From assembly GCA_030427525.1 (NCBI GenBank), contig JAUIBD010000009.1, forward strand, positions 1 through 43,447: a DNA stretch of 43,447 nucleotides, given 5' to 3'. The DNA is from a bacterium (GTDB lineage: Bacteria > Patescibacteriota > Saccharimonadia > Saccharimonadales > Saccharimonadaceae). A program made the position numbers and the translations under genes. The notes under the pieces were generated by a model that searched no databases, was not told the origin of the DNA, and worked only from the letters and a program-made list of their open reading frames with translations. Positions 32,576 to 40,149 of this stretch are shown here, piece by piece. Positions within the stretch are counted from its first letter, which is position 1. Each line of letters opens with the position of its first letter.

Positions 32576-32761
32576 TTACTTCTTTTTCAAATATTTGCTG
32601 CGGATATTTAGGCCTATGGCTGTCATTACAAAAAACGTGCCTGTTAGCAGCGCGTATATTACCCAATTGATAGGTTTTGCCCCTACCATGCCTAGTGGCG
32701 CGAAAAAGCTCCAAAAAATTCCGAAAAACCCAATTGTTGTTAGTATTGTGCCTTTTAACAT
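32576..32761 (-). CDS. Small two-TM membrane protein
   Basis: 61 aa from the ATG at 32761, which has TACAAT 6 nt upstream (leaderless); an ATG at 32788 is in frame but lies before this promoter. Two TM segments (TILTTIGFFGIFWSFFAPLG, WVIYALLTGTFFVMTAIGL) and a basic C-terminus RSKYLKKK. Family unknown. Confidence 0.65.
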   Translation of the reverse strand: MLKGTILTTIGFFGIFWSFFAPLGMVGAKPINWVIYALLTGTFFVMTAIGLNIRSKYLKKK

Positions 32762-32767
32762 GTGTTT

Positions 32768-32773
32768 ATTGTA
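32768..32773 (-). promoter_or_regulatory. -10 box of the 61-aa gene, leaderless
   Basis: TACAAT with a 6-nt gap to the ATG. Confidence 0.5.
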
Positions 32774-32788
32774 GCAGAACATAAACAT

Positions 32789-32820
32789 GACAAGAGCCGC
32801 TCGGGCGAACGACTCTCGTC
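32789..32820 (-). terminator. Terminator of cassette 6
   Basis: 15-bp stem that is fully paired only as minus-strand RNA (three G-U pairs), loop 2-3 nt, then ATGTTTATG. About 40 nt after the 32860 stop. Confidence 0.6.
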
Positions 32821-32859
32821 ACACCTCGAAGCGGCTCGAACTCCACACGCACCCTCAGT

Positions 32860-33378
32860 TCATCCCCTCACGAGGGTCAGCCCGTCGGTCCGTACCATCG
32901 GACCATCGCTGACGAACTTGTTCATCCCTCGACTGCCGTCCCTCGCGTACTTGCTGCTGGGGTAGAAGATGAGGACGATGCGCCGCCAGAGCTTGTCGGT
33001 GGTTGAGATGTCGACCGGGACACCGTTCTGCGCGTCGTTAGGTAGTCGGACGTCGGGTTCAAGCACCGTGTAGGTCTTGGTGCCCACCGTCAGCACTTCA
33101 GCCACCGGCTCGACGAACTGCATCCACCCCCACGCCATCTGGCGGTTGTGGTAGCGAGTGAACGTCCCGAACTCGGTGGTCCGCAGCACGGTCAGGCCGC
33201 GCATCAGCAGGTTCAGTCGATCCTTGTCGTAGACGCCGGGGCTCGGAGCCAAGAACATCTCGACACTGTGGTGGTAGACCCGTTGTCCGTACTGCTGGTT
33301 CGAGTACTCGTTCTCGGTCACCAGCCGTAGCTGGTCGTGCGCCTCAATGGCGGCGCGCAAATCAGACAACATGCTCAT
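32860..33378 (-). CDS. GC-rich orphan gene, unknown function (cassette 6)
   Basis: 172 aa, ATG at 33378 with GAGGAG nearby. Soluble, rich in aromatic and charged residues (QRVYHHSVEMFLAPSPGVYDKDRLNLLMRGLTVLRTTEF, WGWMQFVEPVAEVLTVGTKTYTVLEPDVRLP, RRIVLIFYPSSKYARDG). The second half looks like a beta domain. No family recognised. Own promoter and terminator; GC well above neighbours. Confidence 0.65.
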   Translation of the reverse strand: MSMLSDLRAAIEAHDQLRLVTENEYSNQQYGQRVYHHSVEMFLAPSPGVYDKDRLNLLMRGLTVLRTTEFGTFTRYHNRQMAWGWMQFVEPVAEVLTVGTKTYTVLEPDVRLPNDAQNGVPVDISTTDKLWRRIVLIFYPSSKYARDGSRGMNKFVSDGPMVRTDGLTLVRG

Positions 33379-33424
33379 GTCGTCGTCTCCTCGTCTCTAG
33401 TAGGTGCGTGTGAGCTTAGCGAAT

Positions 33425-33453
33425 ATTATGCCAAATTATAGTGTAAAAGTCAA
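33425..33453 (-). promoter_or_regulatory. Consensus sigma-70 promoter of cassette 6
   Basis: TTGACT (33448-33453), 17-bp spacer, CATAAT (33425-33430). Leader of about 40 nt. Confidence 0.75.
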
Positions 33454-33473
33454 TTATATACTCTTCTCGTTCG

Positions 33474-34283
33474 CTAGTCCTGTGTTCGTACTGCTTCTTC
33501 TCGTTGTAGCGTTCTGATTTGGTCTTGCAATAAATCATAAACATCCAGTGGCATAAACTCGTTATCTGCATACAAGTACTGACTAAAGTTTGAGTGTGAA
33601 TCCATCAATGCGGCGACTGTCGGCCGCTCGCCTATTTTGTTGGTTAATTCAAGCATATGCCTCATAGAGTCTTGCGCTGCTTTCCAGGCATGCCACTGCA
33701 TCTTTTCCTCTGAACCTTGCTGTTGTGGAACACGCTCAGCCAAGACTGCAGCATATATACCTGCCTCTGCTAGCGACCTACCCAGCCTACGACTGCGAGC
33801 TTCAATTCCGCGGTTCTTCCTGTGTGCTTTCTCTATTGCATTAGCCTCTAATCCTGCGGCCATTAGCCAAAATTCTGTAATAATCGCCAAGTCTTTGCGG
33901 TAAAATCGCTCATCTGTGCTGTCATCCTGCACAATTGGCAGTTTTACCCTGCGTTCACCTACCATGTCGGCATCGTGCTGTACAAACAAGTGGTATGCGC
34001 TACCTAACCCTACCTCACTGGTAAAACGTGCCAGTTGGTCTGCATCGCCTGCGCTTAATTCGCGCATGCCTTCCTCGAAAGTTCGCTGCAATACTGTAAT
34101 ACCCATGCGCTGTTTTCGCACTATCACCTGACCTGCACGCTTCTGTTCTTGTAGTCGTGCTATTTCTTCTGGGTCGCGCGATTTCTTTGGTACAAAATCT
34201 AAATCTGTTGGTGTTTGAACTGCGGGAAATGCCAGTTCTCGTCGTGGCCTACCCTTTTCCCATGGTGCTTTGCGTGTAGTCAT
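33474..34283 (-). CDS. Protein of unknown function, basic N-terminus
   Basis: 269 aa from the ATG at 34283, which lies 7 nt after TATACT; an in-frame ATG at 34319 precedes that box and would be untranscribed. N-terminal TTRKAPWEKGRPRREL is basic and proline-rich, then a long helical region (EEIARLQEQKRAGQVIVRKQRMG..., ...EANAIEKAHRKNRGIEARSRRLGRSLAEAGIYAAVLA). Ends in a coiled-coil-like DLLQDQIRTLQREEAVRTQD. No family recognised. Divergent from the 34410 gene. Confidence 0.65.
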   Translation of the reverse strand: MTTRKAPWEKGRPRRELAFPAVQTPTDLDFVPKKSRDPEEIARLQEQKRAGQVIVRKQRMGITVLQRTFEEGMRELSAGDADQLARFTSEVGLGSAYHLFVQHDADMVGERRVKLPIVQDDSTDERFYRKDLAIITEFWLMAAGLEANAIEKAHRKNRGIEARSRRLGRSLAEAGIYAAVLAERVPQQQGSEEKMQWHAWKAAQDSMRHMLELTNKIGERPTVAALMDSHSNFSQYLYADNEFMPLDVYDLLQDQIRTLQREEAVRTQD

Positions 34284-34290
34284 AAACAGA

Positions 34291-34296
34291 AGTATA
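34291..34296 (-). promoter_or_regulatory. -10 box of the 33474 gene, leaderless
   Basis: TATACT, 7 nt before ATG at 34283; it decides that start. Confidence 0.5.
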
Positions 34297-34394
34297 CGCC
34301 CATGCAAACTAGTGGGCAATCATAAGCAAAACAGTTCAGCTAGTGCTTGTGCCTATCGTTCTATGCTTACGCTTGCACGCCGAACGTAACCGAG

Positions 34395-34400
34395 TACAAT
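34395..34400 (+). promoter_or_regulatory. -10 box of the 34410 gene
   Basis: TACAAT 9 nt before the ATG, giving at most a leader of 1-3 nt. Confidence 0.45.
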
Positions 34401-34409
34401 TAAAACACT

Positions 34410-35108
34410 ATGTCCGCTGCAAATCCTCACGAAAGGCCCAATAAACCCACTCGCTCTCAACGTATGTTTGATGCGCTGATGGTCTACAACGCCCGTTTGG
34501 TTACCCGCATGACAGTAGGCAAGGATAATGACGATATAATGCGTGAATTCGGCCTAGGTATTTGCGAAGATGGTATCATCGGTAGTTCTGTCGCATTTCC
34601 AGACCCAGAATATGACAGTCAGCACCTGACGTACCGTACAGCAGGTATCGGCCAGTGGAAGTCACACGATTTCAGGCGCGCAGAATTTTTCCCTGCAGCA
34701 GCTAGGCGCATGTCACACTTTACGTTATATACCGAGGGTATCCTCACCGCTTTCATGCTCGACTCAGTGGCAGATGCACCTATAGATGTCCGTACCAACC
34801 TAACATTTCAGCAAGCCTGGGGCCTTGATAGAAGGCTTACGCATGAACACCCTACCATGGGTCGTCTATTAGAATTAGGCATAGTGGAAGAACGCACCCA
34901 AGAAGATGCCTTTGAACAAGCCCGCGCCACTAAATATATAGATGAACTACGCGCCAAAGGCCTCGCCGCCGACACAGTGTATCAGGTTACACCAAAAGGT
35001 AATGGCTTGGTTGAGCTACGGCAAGAAAGAGGCGACCCCACCCGACGCCGTGGCAAAAAAATACCCGCCGCCAATGGCGCGCGCTTGGCACATATTCAGC
35101 AATCGTAG
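34410..35108 (+). CDS. Protein of unknown function, possible winged-helix C-terminus
   Basis: 232 aa, soluble. The C-terminal part (MGRLLELGIVEERTQEDAFEQARATKYIDELRAKGLAADTVYQVTPKGNGLVELRQERGD) has the helix-strand pattern of a winged-helix domain (VYQVTPKGNGLVEL like a wing), then a basic tail RRRGKK. The N-terminus is unassigned. A DNA-binding role is possible but unproven. Divergently arranged with the 33474 gene. Confidence 0.6.
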   Translation: MSAANPHERPNKPTRSQRMFDALMVYNARLVTRMTVGKDNDDIMREFGLGICEDGIIGSSVAFPDPEYDSQHLTYRTAGIGQWKSHDFRRAEFFPAAARRMSHFTLYTEGILTAFMLDSVADAPIDVRTNLTFQQAWGLDRRLTHEHPTMGRLLELGIVEERTQEDAFEQARATKYIDELRAKGLAADTVYQVTPKGNGLVELRQERGDPTRRRGKKIPAANGARLAHIQQS

Positions 35109-35165
35109 GTTTCCGAGTACCTACAGGTTATATCGATGGTGATAATAGATTAATTTCCAAAACTT

Positions 35166-35750
35166 CTACCTGTCTTCGCCCACTGGTAATACACCTTTTT
35201 GCGTAAGGTATTCGTAAGATTCTTTGTTGATGTCGTAGTAGCAACTTATTTGCCCGGTGATTATTTTTGAGTCCTTAGTGTATGCATACTGCGCTACACA
35301 AGGTTTACCCTCGTGAAGTGAGTCCTTAAGATTAAACCCCGTTGTATTCTCGAGACTTGTGTATAGATTAACTGCATCTCCAAAATCTAGCTGCTCTCCA
35401 GCTATGGCAGTACTGCGCGTGAGCGAAACAAACCTCTTTTGGCTAGCTTTTTCACTTGCAGAGAACAATACTTTACATACATGCTTATAGTCCTGACCGA
35501 ACAAACTTGGAGTCAACCTATAGCACTCACTCATATCTTGCCATTTCATGTCAGTTTGTTTCGACAGGTCTTTTGCTATTGTTACCAATTCCGCATGGGT
35601 TGAAGTAATGTCAGCCTTTATGCGTTCGTTGGTTTGAACTTGTTGGAAATAGCTTACCAATAAAAAGGCCAATCCCACTAGTACTAAACCGAGTACACCA
35701 AGCCCTAGCCATTTCATAAATTTATTTCTAGATTTTGTGTTTTGCTTCAT
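35166..35750 (-). CDS. Membrane-anchored protein of unknown function downstream of the SGNH gene
   Basis: 194 aa. Basic N-terminus then one TM segment (MKWLGLGVLGLVLVGLAFLLVSYF, about 13-36), then an extracytoplasmic domain with three cysteines (CYRLTP, CKVLFSA, CVAQYAYT, CYYDIN) that may form disulfides. Starts by ATGA overlap with the stop of the SGNH gene. No family recognised; co-transcription suggests it works with the secreted hydrolase. Confidence 0.65.
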   Translation of the reverse strand: MKQNTKSRNKFMKWLGLGVLGLVLVGLAFLLVSYFQQVQTNERIKADITSTHAELVTIAKDLSKQTDMKWQDMSECYRLTPSLFGQDYKHVCKVLFSASEKASQKRFVSLTRSTAIAGEQLDFGDAVNLYTSLENTTGFNLKDSLHEGKPCVAQYAYTKDSKIITGQISCYYDINKESYEYLTQKGVLPVGEDR

Positions 35751-38644
35751 GCCTTTTTCCTTCTGCGTTTAGTATATAGAACCAAACCGCTACTGGCAAA
35801 AATAATCAGTAACCCCGCAATAAAAGCAAGGATCTGAGGTGCATTGTTGTCAGGTTCATTGGCTGTATACACACCCTTTACCTCGCCATTATTGTCCGGC
35901 TGTGTTGGCTCGATGTATTCTTCATAATCCGAGTTATTCAGGGCAACTGCTGCGCCACTTACATCTGTTAGCGTTGTTCTATTAACGCTTCGTTTATCCA
36001 TTCGATCAACTGATACTGCTGAGGCCGTGTAGTCAGTAGCCTCATCATCATCATCATTATCAGCAACTGTTTCGTCTATGTATGTGTCGCAGCCATCATC
36101 TACTCCGTCTGCGTCTGCATCAATACCATACGATGTTACGAATAGACATTTATCTTCACTGTCATCGATACCATCTTCATCTAGGTCGCTATCATTTCCT
36201 AGTACAGTAACTATTTGCCACAATCGTATAGATTCACCAGAATATGTCTTTGCATCTACGTATAGTGTATGACTTCCTGCTGGAACCTCTTTTGGAATCG
36301 ATACCGAGCCAGTCAATATACCCTTCGCATCTAACTTCAGAATTCCTAAATCGACTGGGTCTGATGCTAAGCTGATTGATGCGCTAGATGACGGCTCCAG
36401 ACCTTCATATGCCAAATCCAGCTGGTCTTGCTCGCCTTTTTGCAAAATATCATCATTTACCAACGAAGCGTACTGATATTTTGGCTTTACGGAATTGATA
36501 CTCGCTTCGGTATCAAGCGCCTCTTTGAATAGTGGGGGAATAGTAATAGTTGGTGCTCGACTGTTCGGGCAGCTGACAGTATTGTTCACACAGTACTCAT
36601 AGCTTCGAAGGTCACCAACATCAGACAATACACTATCTGTAATGACTTGGTGACCCCAATGATTAGGGTGGAATGATTCCTCGCAATTATCGCTGCTCGA
36701 CCACTTTAGAAGTGGAATACAGTTTCGATTTATGCCACTGACATATATTTTACCGTCGCCGCAAAGTGCGTGATTCCCCAGCGAATTCTCTATGTCTACA
36801 TACATCACGCCAGCATCATCTGCTGCTGCTTCTATAATGTCGTTCATGTACGATACAGCTTGGCGAACAAAGTCTTGTTCTGTTGAGTTAAGTTGCACAT
36901 TCAAATTCAAGACATTGCACTGTTCTTCACCGCTAATAAACTGTGGGTAACCTAGAATATAGATTTTCGTGGCTGGTGAAAGCCGATGAATATCTTCGTA
37001 AAGATCTTTTAGTTTTTCTCTTTGAGCTTGCATGGTGTATGCAAGCGTACGTAGCTGCGCACCTGTTTTTGCATAATCACAAGTGCCTGGTTCGGCGCAT
37101 TTTGTAATAATCGGTCCAAAACCAACATCGTTACCACCGGCGGTAAGTGTAACTGTTTTGGGCAAATCTCTCGAGACAAACTTGTATTGGCTTACTCTGC
37201 CTGGAATGTAATTCTGAGTCGCTTCTTCCTGAAGGAGTTCAACTCCTGGTTCATTCTCCAGCCTGCCATCCTGGCCTTCGTAAAGTATCTTCCCCATATA
37301 GTCATTCCTTGCCTTAGCCCCCGAACATGCCACACTCTGCCATAACGTATTGTTTTGCCCTCTTGGTTTACCAAGCCCCATATACGACGCCAAGAGGTAT
37401 GGGTACGACCGCGTGCTGATGTGACACATTTCACGCGGAATTTCCAAGCTCTTATTCCCGGCCACATCCGTGAATTCTCGGTAGTATTTCTTGCCGTCTC
37501 TGCCACGCTGAGTATCGCCTTCACCACTACTATACGAATCTCCCAAAGCCAAATACTCAAGATGCGGAGATGGTACATACCCTTCTGCTGTCAACGTAAA
37601 CCACCCCACCTTCGCGGTTTCTGAAACTGCTCCTGGCTTGTAATAGCCTGTTAGCTGCCCACCGTCGTAATTAAAATTGAGTCTTTCAAAAGATCTGAAG
37701 CCAGCTGCCTCGCCACCATTCGCATCACGCAGTATCGGGGCCATGTCTAGGTACGGACATTCGGAAATCTTCGTCTCACTTTGTCGCCAACTGGCCTTGA
37801 ATGCGGTACTGTCATCGCCGCAAGTATCATCAAGCTTGTACATACGCGCTGGCAAATTCCCGCCTGCCGTTGCCACATATTCGCCACCGTCTGTAAACGC
37901 GAAGCTATATTCTGGGTCACGACCGTAGCCATGCAAACCGACATCTTTTGTAAATAGCTTCATTGAACGATCTTCCAAATTGACCCGTAACAGCCCGAGG
38001 TTCCTTGCTTCTACTATCGCCCACCTATTGTCTGCTGAGGTCCGAGCTGAATATATTTGTACAAATCGCCTAGCGTCATCATACAATGGCTTCATGCCCG
38101 AACTGTCAAATTGATAAAACGTTTCGGCTATTGTTTGTTTACGACTAATGTAGTCATAAATATTATCTATGGTGGCAAAGTACCCGCTGCACATGACCAC
38201 CACCCTATCGGTGTCTGGTGATGTTCGCCAACAACTATCAGCTACACCAGGGTCAAGATTCTCGACGCGGTACATATATTGATCTGTCGAGAATGATATT
38301 GCCAGCCAAGATTGCGCAGTACAAGAACTATACGGTGTAGGCACACAGGCAGTTACGCGTGCCAAACGGAACGTCTTCGCGCTATGCACGCATGCTTCAA
38401 CTTTATCTACCTTTAGGGTAAACCGATTATAAATGCCGACTTCCTGGCGGGTACACTGATGAGTAATGTTTACCTGAGGGTTTAAGGGGGTGTCTTCGGG
38501 TGTGGTTTCTTGTGAACTAACGCCTGGCGAAAGCCAGGATATATCTGTAGCAGCCACGTTACTAGGCATGACGAAAGGAGAAATACTGGCGAATACTAGT
38601 ACCAATACAAAACCAATTTTATGTCTAGCCCACACTCCTCGCAC
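35747..38644 (-). CDS. Large secreted, wall/membrane-anchored SGNH hydrolase
   Basis: 965 aa. Signal peptide at residues about 8-32 (KIGFVLVLVFASISPFVMPSNVAA). Residues about 40-355 are an unassigned, beta-rich domain with several cysteine pairs. The SGNH esterase domain follows: YLALGDSYSSGEGD (about 362, nucleophile Ser), GGNDVGFGP (about 503), FHPNHWGHQ (about 660, catalytic His). Then an Ig-like region, a calcium-binding stretch like thrombospondin type 3 (DSDLDEDGIDDSEDKC..., DADADGVDDGC), a linker, and a C-terminal TM segment with KRRRKK. Probably displayed outside and acting on an ester in host or own surface polymer. GTG start at 38644; a GTG three codons on is possible. Confidence 0.85.
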   Translation of the reverse strand: MRGVWARHKIGFVLVLVFASISPFVMPSNVAATDISWLSPGVSSQETTPEDTPLNPQVNITHQCTRQEVGIYNRFTLKVDKVEACVHSAKTFRLARVTACVPTPYSSCTAQSWLAISFSTDQYMYRVENLDPGVADSCWRTSPDTDRVVVMCSGYFATIDNIYDYISRKQTIAETFYQFDSSGMKPLYDDARRFVQIYSARTSADNRWAIVEARNLGLLRVNLEDRSMKLFTKDVGLHGYGRDPEYSFAFTDGGEYVATAGGNLPARMYKLDDTCGDDSTAFKASWRQSETKISECPYLDMAPILRDANGGEAAGFRSFERLNFNYDGGQLTGYYKPGAVSETAKVGWFTLTAEGYVPSPHLEYLALGDSYSSGEGDTQRGRDGKKYYREFTDVAGNKSLEIPREMCHISTRSYPYLLASYMGLGKPRGQNNTLWQSVACSGAKARNDYMGKILYEGQDGRLENEPGVELLQEEATQNYIPGRVSQYKFVSRDLPKTVTLTAGGNDVGFGPIITKCAEPGTCDYAKTGAQLRTLAYTMQAQREKLKDLYEDIHRLSPATKIYILGYPQFISGEEQCNVLNLNVQLNSTEQDFVRQAVSYMNDIIEAAADDAGVMYVDIENSLGNHALCGDGKIYVSGINRNCIPLLKWSSSDNCEESFHPNHWGHQVITDSVLSDVGDLRSYEYCVNNTVSCPNSRAPTITIPPLFKEALDTEASINSVKPKYQYASLVNDDILQKGEQDQLDLAYEGLEPSSSASISLASDPVDLGILKLDAKGILTGSVSIPKEVPAGSHTLYVDAKTYSGESIRLWQIVTVLGNDSDLDEDGIDDSEDKCLFVTSYGIDADADGVDDGCDTYIDETVADNDDDDEATDYTASAVSVDRMDKRSVNRTTLTDVSGAAVALNNSDYEEYIEPTQPDNNGEVKGVYTANEPDNNAPQILAFIAGLLIIFASSGLVLYTKRRRKKA

Positions 38645-38721
38645 GTGTCCTTTCGCTAAAACTTATTCTAATAGTAGCAGCGTTTTTCTGAGTCCACAAT
38701 GAGATTTTGCTTGGCTGTGGA

Positions 38722-39933
38722 TTACCCTACAAACGTCAGCCAAATCAGCGCGACATTGATAACCACAATGACTGCCGTAATGGCACCTAGCAGCCATGTG
38801 AGCGCTGGGTGGTTTTTGTATGTGCCCATAATGTTGCTGCTAGATGTAGCAAGTAGCAGCGGAACCAGTGCAAACGGAATGCCGAAGCTCAGAATAACCT
38901 GTGAAATAATTAAAGCGAAAGTTGGGTCTATACCAAACGCTACGATAACAATGGCAGGAATAATAGTAATTAGCCGACGCCAATGCAGCGCAATTCTGCG
39001 CTTTAACATGCCGTCCATAATAACCGCGCCGGCGTGCCCGCCCACAGCAGTAGATGCAAAGCCAGAAATCAGCAAGCTGAGGCCAAACAGGCCGCCCACC
39101 AGCACGCTGAGTTCATTATTTAGTGCGTTGTAGATACCTTCTAATGTGTCGGTACCTTCTAGCCCGCGCAGCGCACTGGCAGCCAGCAGCAGCATAGAAA
39201 TATTTACACCACCAGCTATTATCATGGCTGCGCCCACGTCTATTTTGGTGGTTTTTAGCAGATGTTTCAGCTCGCTACCGCCCTTGCGGCCATGCCTATC
39301 GCGCGCTAAGGCCGAGTGCAAATACACTACGTGTGGCATTACCGTTGCGCCGAGCATGGCTGTAGCGATGAGTAGCATGTCGGTGCTGCCAATATGTGGC
39401 ACCAGCCCCGCCAGCATGTCGCCGCCATTTGGTGGCTGCATAAATAGCCCCACAATAAAGCCCAGTGGAATAATTAGCAGCAGGCCTACAATCACGCGTT
39501 CGAAGATCTTTTGACCCCTGTTGCTGTAAATAAATAGCAGTAGCATGCTAACAAGCCCCGTAATGGCCGCGCCCAGCAGCAGCGGTACATTGAACAAAAT
39601 TTTTAAGGCTAGCGCACCACCCACTACTTCGGCAATATCGGTAGCAATGGCCACCAGTTCTGCCTGAAACCAGTAGGCAACGCGGCTTTTAGTACCCAGC
39701 TTTTCAGCGATGACTTCGGGCAAGCTTTTGCCTGTTACTAGCCCCACTTTGGCGCTAAGGTACTGCACCAAACTAGCCATCAGGTTGGCGAATACCAGCA
39801 CCCACAGCAGTGTGTACCCGTATTCGGCACCTGCCGAAAAGTTGGCGGCAAAGTTGCCCGGATCTACATAGGCCACCGCCGCAATAAACGCCGGGCCCAG
39901 TAAAACAACAACTTTTCGCGCCTTTTGCACCAT
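38722..39933 (-). CDS. mntH: Nramp-family Mn2+/Fe2+ transporter
   Basis: 403 aa, about 11 TM segments. Proton-coupled divalent metal uptake. Both metal-binding motifs are canonical: AYVDPGNFAANF in TM1 (Asp and Asn ligands, about residues 21-32) and ATVMPHVVYLHSAL in TM6 (Met ligand). The start lies two nt after the stop of a 32-aa micro-ORF, so translation is likely coupled. Sits about 215 nt downstream of the nrd operon whose small subunit has a Mn/Fe-type active site. Confidence 0.93.
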   Translation of the reverse strand: MVQKARKVVVLLGPAFIAAVAYVDPGNFAANFSAGAEYGYTLLWVLVFANLMASLVQYLSAKVGLVTGKSLPEVIAEKLGTKSRVAYWFQAELVAIATDIAEVVGGALALKILFNVPLLLGAAITGLVSMLLLFIYSNRGQKIFERVIVGLLLIIPLGFIVGLFMQPPNGGDMLAGLVPHIGSTDMLLIATAMLGATVMPHVVYLHSALARDRHGRKGGSELKHLLKTTKIDVGAAMIIAGGVNISMLLLAASALRGLEGTDTLEGIYNALNNELSVLVGGLFGLSLLISGFASTAVGGHAGAVIMDGMLKRRIALHWRRLITIIPAIVIVAFGIDPTFALIISQVILSFGIPFALVPLLLATSSSNIMGTYKNHPALTWLLGAITAVIVVINVALIWLTFVG

Positions 39934-39935
39934 AC

Positions 39936-40034
39936 TTAGCCTAGCCTACTCGCCTCTACCACAAACATCATGGCGTATGCGAACACCAGCAGTGTGCTAA
40001 ATACTGATACATTGATTTTTTGCTTGGTTGTCAT
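39936..40034 (-). CDS. 32-aa single-TM micro-protein upstream of mntH
   Basis: MTTKQKINVSV followed by hydrophobic FSTLLVFAYAMMFVV and EASRLG. AGGA lies 7 nt before its ATG, and its stop is 2 nt before the mntH ATG. The ribosome site, hydrophobic segment and coupling support a real peptide: a possible regulator or subunit of the transporter, or a leader whose main job is to bring ribosomes to mntH. Confidence 0.6.
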   Translation of the reverse strand: MTTKQKINVSVFSTLLVFAYAMMFVVEASRLG

Positions 40035-40061
40035 ATACATTCCTCTATTTTTAGTGGCGAC

Positions 40062-40102
40062 AAAACGAGCGCGGAGTGTGGTTGCCCGCCCGCGCTCGTT
40101 TT
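40062..40102 (-). terminator. Terminator of the nrd operon
   Basis: 12-13-bp stem (AAAACGAGCGCG / CGCGCTCGTTTT) with a 15-17-nt loop; T-runs on both sides. Placed between nrdB and the mntH micro-ORF. Confidence 0.75.
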
Positions 40103-40149
40103 TGTAGCTGTTTGTTATAAAAGGTACATTCCGCCGTGTGGCGTGGCTG

